A stretch of 64,000 bases of DNA, taken from Tricholoma matsutake (lineage: Eukaryota; Basidiomycota; Agaricomycetes; Agaricales; Tricholomataceae). The DNA lies in assembly GCA_026075535.2 (NCBI GenBank), contig AP026548.1, positions 6,200,001 to 6,264,000 on the forward strand. The letters are read 5' to 3'. Both the position numbers and the translations under genes were made by a program. Below, piece by piece: positions 56,296 through 64,000 of this stretch. The stretch's first letter is position 1, and the number at the start of each line of letters is the position of its first letter. The notes under the pieces are model-generated. The model was not told the DNA's origin. It was given only the letters and a program-made list of their open reading frames with translations, and made no database searches.

Positions 56296-57292
56296 GACTA
56301 TGACACCCAGTTCTCACAGAATGAACTGGAGGTAGCAGCTGCCCTAGGCAGTTTGAGATCTGTGGGCTGGGGAGGACCTCCCCGACCCTGATGACTACGT
56401 GGACTCTCTTGCTAGGCAGGAGGCCCTCGCTTACACTGCACACTGCGTATTTCAATCACTTGCATCATATACCAGTACTAACTTGCTCCTGATGCCCAAA
56501 CGGACAACCAGAGACGATCGTTCCAATGATCCTATGCCTCCAGCAGCTGTCTCAGCTTCCTGTGTGGCGATGCCAACAGCTCTAGCAGAGCTTCAATCTG
56601 GGGAACCCTTGTTCCCAGTACAGTGCCGTCATCATCACAGATGGCCATGCCATTACTCGTGTGGGGCATTCCGCTCCACACCCATCACCACCAGTCCACT
56701 GGCTGCTGTCGGGTTGGTGACAAATGTCGCTGCCCTTTACATTCTCCCCGCTGCGGGGGGGAAACTGCTATCGAGTGCATGTGCTTGCAGTGCATTTGCT
56801 CGAGGGGGGCCTTGGCCCCCTGCCTATGATGGTTCCGGTGAATAACCAGGTGAACAACCAGCCGCCACATTACTGTCACGCGTGCATTACATGGTGATGG
56901 TCCACCTCATTCGTCTGGGGTGGTCAATCCTCATTGGCTGGGAGTATGCAGACGGTTATTTCTCCCGCAAGGGGGGATTTACAGTGAATTAACATGGCCA
57001 TGCCTGATCTGACTTCGGTTGGATATGTGGCTGGGGGACCGGTTCGCACCAGCAGGTGATCTAATGGCTAGCTTCAGGAGGGGGTCTCCCCCTCCAGATT
57101 ATTGCCTTTCCTGGCTGAGAGGCCAACGTCTGTGGCACTGCCCGCCTAAAGTGGCTAAAATGAGGACCTGGGTAGGATATGGGTGAGGGGAAGCGTAGTT
57201 ATAGTAGTACCCAAGTTTGTATCCTGCTCTGTGGACTGTGATCGAGCCCCGCGTTATAAATTGTTGACCCACAAAAAAAAAAAGAAAAAAGA

Positions 57293-58097
57293 ACCATAGA
57301 GAATCCAGATCGTTGCAAGGGTTTCCCTGATAAGAGATCACCTCGTACGATAGGAGGTTGCGTTGACGAGTCCAGGACACCAAATCCCAGGGTCGTCTGT
57401 TAGTGGTAGCCACTTTGTGGATACAGTCTTCAAAGAAGTCATGCTTTGCATGTCCCATGACTTTGCAGTAATGCTTCCAGTCCTCTCCATCATGGGAGGC
57501 TCTGTACGCATTGAGTGCGCCTCTGCATTCATCTGTCCACCATCCCTTGGATGACTTGCCTAGGCAAGATTCCTTGGAGTGGGAGTCCCACTCTTTGGTT
57601 AACATAGTCGATATCGCCGAGATGACCTCGTCTATTTCTGCCGATGTGTTCCCTTGCCAATTAAGCCATGGGTTTAGAGCAGAGGATACAGCGTCCAGCT
57701 ATGACGCTTCTTCCTCTGAGCCTTTTTTGATTGACCACTTGGTGACCGGGATCAAGGATCCCAGGCCAGGTAGCATCAGTGTCAGGGGGGCATGGTCAGA
57801 CGTGCCTCTGGCTCTGGGAATTATCTCACAGTACAGCATGAATTTGAGATCCGTGGGGATGAACATTAGGTCAATCACCATGGGGTGAAAGCCCTGTTGT
57901 GGGGGAAAATGAGTGGGTCCCTCCTCGACTGGGAGGGCTCTCGTTAGGCCTAGAGCCATTGCTGTTTCCACCAAGTGGTCAGCATGAATCGAGTGTTCAG
58001 GCCCCTGGGGATCCCAGGAAGCATGTCTCACGTTAAAGTCGCCGCACATGAAGTGGAGGTGAGGGATTAGCATGACGTTCTCATACAGGAACGTAAT
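57293..58097 (-). pseudogene. LINE copy Q, middle part: endonuclease C-half
   Basis: Continuation of Q after NA-gamma5. It encodes MCGDFNVRHASWDPQGPEHS, GPTHFPPQQG, DLMFIPTDL, SDHAPLTLMLPG and the linker to the RT. Breaks: a stop after EEAS near 57,699, and a missing internal start. It is interrupted at 58,097 by LINE H within the TACAGGAACGTAAT target, and resumes at 59,496. Confidence 0.88.
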
Positions 58098-59495
58098 TTT
58101 TTTTGGGTCAAAGGTTTATAACACAGCGCCTGATCGCAGTCTGCAGTAGAGACATACAAACAAAGTACACTACACCCAGCCCAAGTCCTCCTCCTGCTGA
58201 TCTTCGCACCAACCACCTGGATAGCTGCAATGACCACTAAGGGGGCCCCCTTTATCGAGTAAATGGACTTGCCAGTGGTGGCGTACCGACAACCCGAGCT
58301 AGACGACGCCGTGTTCCCCGAATCCCTACGGGTATGAGTGCAAGATTTAGGGGATACTGCCGCCCCGATGTGAGCCTCTCAGCTCGGAAAGGAGGGCGCA
58401 TTCAGCATCGAAGCTGTAGCGCACAACCGACAGTGGATCTGGAAGCGCTCAGGCGCCTCCCCGAACCAGTACCTAGTTTCGTGTCCCCCCTCCCTGACAG
58501 TCGCTCCTGAACATGGGTGGGCCCCCTTTATGAGGGTTAACGGACTCGTCTGGTGCCCTACGGCTACCCCGACATACCGATAACACTAGCCAGAACCAGA
58601 TGGGGGTCATATGCCCTGCGCGCACAGCCTATCCTGGATCCCATGCAAGTGAGTTGAACGACCCAAGCACTGGGTTATTGTCCATAAATTCGTGGAAGCC
58701 TTCGATGGAGTCTGGGCTTGTGCGAGTTTCTTTGCGATCCACCTTGGGGCAGACACGTAGTAAGTGGTCCTGAGTTTGTATCTTGGGACCCCGGCACCAA
58801 CATTGGTACTCCCTGTCGAGGGAGAGACAGTGACGATACTCCCCTATAGGAGCATGGCCAGTGATCATACGAGTTGAACGGGAAGTCAACATAGTGTTGT
58901 TTTCCATTACTTTCAGCCAAGGCCTACCTTTGTGAGTCGAGGGTAGTACCGGTTTTCCACCTACTCCTTTGAGTTGGTAGAAGTGCCGTCCACGATATGC
59001 CGGATCTGAGAACCGGGTGTGCCAATCCTTACAAACGGCCTTTTTGACCTGGTTTTTAAGGTAGTCTAAGGACATCCGCGGGTGTCTGCCCACGGAGATC
59101 TTGGTGGATGTAGCTACATCATGAGCCATCTTGTGCACGTTCCACTCGAACTTCGAGGGGACATGCCAGAATGTGACGTTCCTCTCCTCGTCTCCAGCTA
59201 GCCAGGGACGAAGGGAGCGACAGGCGTCCAGGGCAAAGATTTGCCCAGAGCGTGGCTTTGGATCAATTAGGGACTCGATGCCCGTGGTGGAATCCGAGAA
59301 GATCACCAACTTTTTGCACCCTCTGCTGCAAGCAGCCGAGATGCCTAGTTGGAGAGTGAAAAGTTTGACTTCTGGGGGGGTTCTCCTCCCAGAAGCTGAG
59401 ACAATGCGATCAACCTGCTCTCCCTGTCTGAAGCCAAGAGCACAAGCAACGGCTTGGAATTTGGCATCTGTGGGCACTGAAGCGTCCACTGCAAC
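58098..59495 (-). mobile_element. LINE copy H, 5'-truncated, nested in LINE Q with TSD
   Basis: A 1.4 kb minus-strand LINE consisting of tail (poly(T) 58,098-58,104, GGGTCAAAGGTTTATAAC), 3'UTR and the RNase H end of ORF2. It is flanked by the 14 bp duplication TACAGGAACGTAAT (58,084-58,097 and 59,496-59,509). A classic 5'-truncated target-primed insertion. Confidence 0.95.
58629..59495 (-). pseudogene. LINE H ORF2 fragment, RNase H and CCHC
   Basis: An open frame of 286 codons from the truncation point: VDASVPTDAKFQAVACAL (first catalytic Asp), EVKLFTLQLGISAACSRG, FSDSTTGIES (Asp), WHVPSKFEWNVHKMAHDVAT (last Asp) and CWCRGPKIQTQDHLLRVC, ending WDPG. The residue before LFTL is Lys, where copies B, D, E and F have the expected catalytic Glu. 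Copy I shares this Lys. Confidence 0.88.
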
Positions 59496-59927
59496 TACAG
59501 GAACGTAATGGCTGAGTGCTGGCTGTCAGAGTAGACGTTTGCATATAACATGACATCTTCTCCTATTCCCAATCAGAACAATAGAATATCACGGTTGTCA
59601 ATCAGGTCTCGACGGAGACCTGGCCTTAGATTGGCGATGCTGTTTGCAAAGTATATAGCGATGCGTGGAGGGGTGTCAATCCCCGATGGACGTACTAACA
59701 AGCCCCAATTTGGGCTCTCATAGGTGCGCCGATAACATAACTTCTTCCCCTTCCCTGTTGTGGGCAGAGGGGGCGTGTCTTATGAGTCTCCAGGGAGGCT
59801 CTTGAATAAAAAGCAAATCATAATCTTCTATAAAATCTGCTAGTAACGAGTGCATGTACCCCCAATTATGGTTTACATTTTGACTAAATACTCGCAACCG
59901 AGGGACAGATCTAAGTCTGTCTCTCAT
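59496..59927 (-). pseudogene. LINE copy Q, ORF2 start: endonuclease N-half
   Basis: Starts at ATG 59,925-59,927 (MRDRLRSVPRLRVFSQNVNH) with IQEPPWRLIR. A small duplication or frameshift near 59,718-59,740 (…REGEEVMLSAHL) breaks the frame before GLLVRPSGIDTPPR. It lies immediately downstream of the ORF1b stop TAA (59,928-59,930). Confidence 0.88.
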
Positions 59928-60552
59928 TTATGTTCGACCACCACATCCTGCGGGAGGGTGAGAAGGAGGGGAGTGAGACAAACGTCTCAGACTCACCTCG
60001 TGGTAGCGTGCTAGGATCCATTCACGATCAAAGCGGTGGCGCCAGAAATTGGATCGACGATCATCGGATGCATGATTTTTCCGGCAGTTCAGACACCTGG
60101 CCAGGTGAGGATATGCTGCCCCTTCAGGGGTGGCTGGTACAGGAGGGTTCACCTTAGCGTTTCCCTTGCAGCATCCCGCCAGAGCACGGTGGTGCTCCTT
60201 GTGGTGAGGTCCTGCACAAATCGGGCACTTTGATTGCAGAGCTCTGCATGCTGGAGTGGGATGACCCCACTTCCAGCAGCATTGGCATAGTGGCAGTCCA
60301 GGATTTGCCCTGGCAGCCCTACCATAAGCAACGTAGCGACCAAATTGGACGCCACGCTCGATAAGAGCTTTTGCTCGTGCACCACTGACCGAGTCAGCGA
60401 TGTTAAGATATACAGTGCACGTATCCAACATCTTCGAATCCTGTACCACCCGTGGGGGGACTTGTAACACGGTGAGGTCAGATATCCCTGACTTCCCCAG
60501 GTGAGCTATAACGACATCAGGCATAATGGCCTTGTCATTAGTGATGTATGCA
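59928..60552 (-). pseudogene. LINE copy Q, ORF1b C-terminal part
   Basis: A gag-like frame open from the break at 60,552 to TAA 59,928: NDKAIMPDVVIAHLGKSGIS, DLTVLQVPPRVV, CQCCWKWGHPTPACR, CPICAGPHHKEHHRAL and CLNCRKNHASDDRRSNFWRH. The upstream part of ORF1b is replaced by the 5' end of an NA element in the opposite orientation. That element's antisense happens to continue the frame to 60,668. Confidence 0.85.
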
Positions 60553-60555
60553 TCA

Positions 60556-61005
60556 GCTCCTTGACTTGTTACAACCACCATAAACAGTGGTAAACACTCC
60601 TGCTCAATGTTGGTAGCAACATCGAGACTCCAATTTTTGTCTGATTTTCGATCGGATTTCACCATCACGAACGCTCTCGGCGTCTCCAGGCTTGCCCTGA
60701 TTTGCTAAGAGATCCGTCCATCCGATCTCTGTGGATGCCCCGGTCATTGTTTTTGACAATGGCTGCTATTCGTCTCATTCTCCTGGGCTTCGAGGATCCT
60801 GACTAGGTGAGTGTTGTCTATGAAAGAGTAGTCTAGGTCCCTCTGGGGGCTTAGAGTGGGTGTGGGATGCCTGCTTCAATGCTTGCCCAAGTTGTCACAC
60901 TCGTCTAGGTGGGGGAGGTCTGGCTTAGGGAGGAGGGACATTATCACTGGACTGCTGGTCGTCTGGGAGGCTTCCAGCCTCCATGCTCTGTGAGTTTCTA
61001 CTACT
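60556..61005 (+). mobile_element. NA element, 5' leader fragment (subfamily unresolved)
   Basis: A plus-strand 450 bp piece starting GCTCCTTGACTTGTTACAAC and ending in the leader (…GTGAGTTTCTACTACT) where the poly(T) of LINE I begins. It does not reach the diagnostic ORF, so the subfamily cannot be assigned. The rest, if present, lies beyond the right edge on the far side of LINE I. Confidence 0.88.
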
Positions 61006-61543
61006 TTTTCTTTTTTTTTGGGTCAAAAGTTTATAACACGGCGCCCGATCGCAGTCCATGGTAGAGACATACAAACGAAGTACACTATGCCCAGCCCAAG
61101 TCCTCCTCCTGCTGATCTCCACACCAACCACCTGGATAGCTGCGATGACCACTAAGGGGGCCCCCTTTATCGAGTAAATGGACTTGCCAGCAGTGGCATA
61201 CCGACAACCCAGACTTGACGATGTCGTGTTCCCCGAATCCCTACGGGTATGAGTGCAAGATTTATGGGATATTGCCGCCCTGACGTGAGCCTCTCAGCTC
61301 GGAAAGGAGGGCGTAGTCAGCATTGGAGCTGTAACGCACAACCGACAGCGGATCTGAAAGCGCTCAGGCACCTCCCCGAACCAGTACCTGGGTTTGTGTC
61401 CCCCCTCCCTGACAGTCGCTCCTGAACACGGGTGGGCCCCCTTTATGAGGGTTAACGGACTCGTCTGGTGCCCTGCGGCCACCCCGACGTACCGATAACA
61501 CTAGCCAGAACCAGATGAGGGTCATACACCCTGCACGCACAAC
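61006..61543 (-). other. LINE I 3'UTR and tail
   Basis: A ~520 bp non-coding 3' region plus A-rich tail (TTTTTC-type interruption of the T run). It contains the same shared terminal block as NA elements, including the GGACTGCGATCGGGC equivalent. Confidence 0.85.
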
Positions 61544-64000
61544 CTATCCTGGATCCCACGCAAGTGAGTTGAATGATCCTAGTGCAGGATTATTGTCCAT
61601 GAATTCGTGGAAGCCTTCGACAGAGTCTGGGCTTGCACGGGTTTCTTTGCGATCCACCTTGGGGCAGACGCGTAGCAGGTGGTCCCGAGTTTGTATGTCA
61701 GGACCAAGGCACCAGCATTGGTATTCCCCGTCAAGGGATAGACGTTGACGATACTCCCCTATAGGAGCATGGCCAGTGATCATATGAGTTGAACGGGAAG
61801 TCAACGTAGTGTTGCTCCCCATAACTTTCAGCCAGGGCCCACCTTTGTGAGTCGAGGGTAGTACCGGTTTTCCACCTACTCCTTTGAGTTGGTAGAAATG
61901 CCGACCACGATACGCCGGATCCGAGAACCGGGTGTGCCAATCCTTACAAATGGCCTTTTCGACCTGGTTTTTAAGGTAGTCTAGAGACGTCTGTGGGTGT
62001 CTGCCCATGGAGATCTTGGTAGATGTAGCTACATCATGAGCCATCTTGTGTACGTTCCACTCGAATTTCGAGGGGACATGCCAGAATGTGACGTTTCTCT
62101 CCTCGTCCCCAGCTAGCCAGGGGCGAAGAGAGCAACAAGCGTCCAGGGCAAAGATTTGCCCAGAGCGTGGCTTTGGATCAATTAGGGACTCGATGCCCAT
62201 AGTAGAATCCGAGAATATCACCAACTTTTTGCATCCCCTGCTGCACGCAGCGGATACGCCTAGTTGGAGAGCGAAAAGTTTGACTTCCGGGGGGGTTCTC
62301 CTCCCAGAGGCTGAGACAACGTGATCCACCTGTTCTCCCTGTCCGAAGACAAGAGCGCAGGCGACAGCTTGAAATTTAGCATCAGTGGGCACCGAGGCGT
62401 CTACTGCAATGACGAGAGTGTCATCCTCTGCCTGGGCAGAGGCCCAGGCCTTGTCGAGGTCACTCCTGTAAGAATTCCTCACTCCATCCTCCTTAGAGGT
62501 GAGGCGATGAGAGGAGAAGTGAGTGGGGAATAGATCCTTCACTCTGTTTCCAGGTGTGTTTTCTTCCCCAAAGGGGTCAAATTCATCGCCTGGTACAAGG
62601 GCCAAAGCTGCAGCCGAAGCGACAGATGGGCCTTGTAGAGTGAGTGTGTCGAGCACATTCCCTCCCCAGAGACCTAGCTCATGAGAGTGGGTAGTGCCGA
62701 CGTGATTGGGCCCTAGGATCGCTCTTAGGGGGTGTGATGGAGCCAATAGGGGGGTTCTGAACACCCCTCTGTCAACTAGACGACGCAGTAACAGCTGCAT
62801 AGGCAACAGTCCTGCAATACTTTCCAGGCCACCGATAGGAGTGGTTCTGAATGCACCAAGGATCCAATGAGCAGCGATGGACTGCACTTGGGCCAACGTT
62901 TTGATGACACCTTTGACGCGAGCACCTTTGAAGTGCCAAAGTCTGAGTCCGTATGTCATGATAGGTACGACACATGAACGGTACAACAGGCATTTCTGCA
63001 TGGGGGTTAGCCCTCTGACAGAATTGCTGAGCATTCCCATTGCCCTTGCAGTGGTAAGGGCTTTGGTGGAGTAGAACCGTGTATGCTCTTTGAAGGAGAG
63101 TTTGCGGTCGAAGAAAAATCCAAGGTACCTCCAGGTGACCTTGGGTTTGAGGGGGGTATTGCCCGTGTAGGGAGCAAATCCGAGGTCAATGGGTAAGGGA
63201 GTGAATCTCCTTGCCCTTGAGAAGTGGAATATTTCGGACTTGTCGTGTTCAAGGACCAGACCGAGGGAGGTGAATGCCTGGAATATCCAGCCATACACTT
63301 TTTTAAGCAGGGGGAGGTTGTCCTCCAGCTGTGGAGAGCGGGTGATGAGGGTACCATCGTCCACATAGGACATGAGATCGACATCTCTGCCGATTTCGCT
63401 TCTTCTGAAGAGCTTCATGATGGGCGTCAGGTATAACGCCGATAAGACAGGGGACAAGGCGGATCCTTGTCCCACCCCCACATCAGCTGCAAAGGAGCCA
63501 GATGAGAAAGCATTCCATTTGTAGGTCGTCTTGCGACCGACCAGGTAAGAACGGAAGAAATTCACTACTTGCGCAGGGAATCCTGACTGGGAGATAATCT
63601 CCAATAGGACCTGATGGCTCAAGGAGGGGAAGAACTGAGTGATGTCGAAGGCGACGACACTCATTTTGAGTCCTTTGGCCCATCCTGCTCTGACCAGGTG
63701 GGTAAGGTAGATTCCTGCATCCTCAGTGGAACGCTGGGCGACACCTCTGAACTGATTTTGCTCGAAGGCTTCGTGTGCGACACCATCAAATTGAAGTCGC
63801 CTAGACAACATCTTTTCAACTAACTTGCCCAGAGTGTTCAGTAGCACGATAGGCCTGAACGACTTTGGAGTGGAGTAGTTAGGTTTCCCTGGCTTCGGGA
63901 TGATAACCGACAAGGATTCCTTAAAGTGAGCCGGCCAATGGCCAGCAGTGATGCACGCCTCAGCAATGCGGGTAATGAGCCCTGCCACTTCTGGGTTGCT
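61544..64000 (-). CDS. LINE I ORF2 (partial): RT, RNase H, CCHC, open frame
   Basis: At least 814 codons without a stop, ending TAG at 61,544-61,546 (…LAWDPG). The frame continues past the window edge, so the Met at 63,988 is not the true start. Counted from that Met: KPGKPNYSTPKSFRPIVLLN 32-51, motif A VVAFDITQFF (Asp115), motif B GVGQGSALSP 171-180, motif C SYVDDG with Asp210 and Asp211, RNase H VIAVDA (Asp530), EVKLFAL (position 570 is Lys instead of the usual catalytic Glu), FSDST (Asp594), AHDVA (Asp652), then CWCLGPDIQTRDHLLRVC (CX1CX9HX4C, 758-775). RT is predicted active. RNase H is doubtful because of Lys570. Confidence 0.93.
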   Translation of the reverse strand, partial: SNPEVAGLITRIAEACITAGHWPAHFKESLSVIIPKPGKPNYSTPKSFRPIVLLNTLGKLVEKMLSRRLQFDGVAHEAFEQNQFRGVAQRSTEDAGIYLTHLVRAGWAKGLKMSVVAFDITQFFPSLSHQVLLEIISQSGFPAQVVNFFRSYLVGRKTTYKWNAFSSGSFAADVGVGQGSALSPVLSALYLTPIMKLFRRSEIGRDVDLMSYVDDGTLITRSPQLEDNLPLLKKVYGWIFQAFTSLGLVLEHDKSEIFHFSRARRFTPLPIDLGFAPYTGNTPLKPKVTWRYLGFFFDRKLSFKEHTRFYSTKALTTARAMGMLSNSVRGLTPMQKCLLYRSCVVPIMTYGLRLWHFKGARVKGVIKTLAQVQSIAAHWILGAFRTTPIGGLESIAGLLPMQLLLRRLVDRGVFRTPLLAPSHPLRAILGPNHVGTTHSHELGLWGGNVLDTLTLQGPSVASAAALALVPGDEFDPFGEENTPGNRVKDLFPTHFSSHRLTSKEDGVRNSYRSDLDKAWASAQAEDDTLVIAVDASVPTDAKFQAVACALVFGQGEQVDHVVSASGRRTPPEVKLFALQLGVSAACSRGCKKLVIFSDSTMGIESLIDPKPRSGQIFALDACCSLRPWLAGDEERNVTFWHVPSKFEWNVHKMAHDVATSTKISMGRHPQTSLDYLKNQVEKAICKDWHTRFSDPAYRGRHFYQLKGVGGKPVLPSTHKGGPWLKVMGSNTTLTSRSTHMITGHAPIGEYRQRLSLDGEYQCWCLGPDIQTRDHLLRVCPKVDRKETRASPDSVEGFHEFMDNNPALGSFNSLAWDPG

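Larger units (their letters stand above)
53154..57292 (+). mobile_element. NA-gamma5 inserted in LINE Q, itself split by NA-alpha3
   Basis: A plus-strand gamma element with 5' part 53,161-54,041 and 3' part 56,296-57,292, own length ~1.86 kb. It sits in LINE Q at the linker before RT. The only visible target duplication is short (ACCATA at 53,148-53,153 and 57,293-57,298), with seven extra bases (CCTCAGC) before GCTCCTTGAC. The tail reads TTATAAATTGTTGACCC plus an A-rich run. The gamma ORF remnant MPKRLNRDQTTRWGLQDP (53,936) is cut by alpha3. The second half, 56,399-56,845, is open as in gamma4. Confidence 0.92.
61006..64000 (-). mobile_element. LINE copy I, partial, best-preserved ORF2
   Basis: A minus-strand LINE inserted in an NA element. 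Poly(T)-rich tail at 61,006-61,019, then GGGTCAAAAGTTTATAACACGG, 3'UTR to 61,543, and ORF2 open to the right edge. Its uninterrupted frame and close match to copy F mark it as a young copy. Confidence 0.94.

Noticed and set aside
24200..57292. LTR retrotransposon or DNA transposon termini for the recurring GCTCCTTGACTTGTTACAAC ends
   Set aside because: There are no long direct or inverted terminal repeats. The other end is always the A-tailed block and the duplications are 13-15 bp, which fits target-primed insertion.
1..64000. CRISPR array, rRNA, tRNA or bacterial operon
   Set aside because: Repeats are kilobase-scale retrotransposons, introns and poly(A) tails are present, and no RNA gene signatures were found by eye.

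Overview
This window is almost entirely transposable-element DNA from a filamentous fungus, most likely a mushroom-forming basidiomycete (Agaricomycete). The evidence is: Tad1-like non-LTR retrotransposons (LINEs) with zinc-knuckle, APE-endonuclease, reverse transcriptase and RNase H modules; a decayed F-box-like ORF of the kind abundant in Agaricomycetes; a host-gene remnant with 51-55 bp GT-AG introns; and decay dominated by C-to-T changes, as expected where repeats are CpG-methylated. No rRNA, tRNA, CRISPR array or prokaryotic operon is visible.

Two repeat families make up about 80% of the window. The first is a ~6.5 kb autonomous LINE. Its order is 5' leader, ORF1a (~208 aa, unrecognised), ORF1b (gag-like, three Cys/His knuckles), ORF2 (endonuclease-RT-RNase H-CCHC, ~1,290 aa), 3'UTR, a TTATAAAtttTTGACCC tail and poly(A). 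ORF1b and ORF2 abut as TAA-ATG. Eleven pieces or copies (A-I, P, Q) are present. The second, called NA here, is 1.8-2.3 kb and lacks RT. It shares the first ~10 bases and the last ~65 bases of the LINE, ends in poly(A), makes 13-15 bp target-site duplications, and in its longer forms encodes one novel ~270-aa protein (acidic N-terminus, Arg-rich C-terminus). It looks like a protein-coding satellite mobilised by the LINE. Three subfamilies are seen: alpha and beta (each with a version of the ORF) and gamma (rearranged, ORF destroyed, the most numerous).

Layout. 1-16,925: LINE A(-), LINE B(-), NA-alpha1(-), LINE C fragment(+), LINE D(+, full length). 16,926-18,260: low-copy DNA. 18,261-20,502: NA-beta1(+). 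20,503-24,199: low-copy DNA with coding-like remnants. 24,200-35,178: NA-gamma1(+), LINE E(+) with LINE F(-) nested in it, LINE G(+). 35,179-37,404: low-copy DNA (duplicated intron-like unit, F-box remnant). 37,405-39,226: NA-gamma2(+). 39,227-41,467: low-copy DNA with a host-gene remnant. 41,468-43,326: NA-gamma3(+). 43,564-60,552: nested stack of NA-beta2(-) carrying gamma4, LINE P(-) carrying alpha2, and LINE Q(-) carrying gamma5 (which carries alpha3) and LINE H. 60,556-61,005: NA fragment(+). 61,006-64,000: LINE I(-), whose ORF2 is open to the window edge.

Most LINE ORFs are broken by nonsense codons and small deletions. The longest open frames are ORF2 of copies I, Q and F, ORF1a of D and P, and the NA ORF of alpha2 and alpha3. 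The LINE presumably supplies RT and endonuclease for both families. What the NA protein does is unknown.
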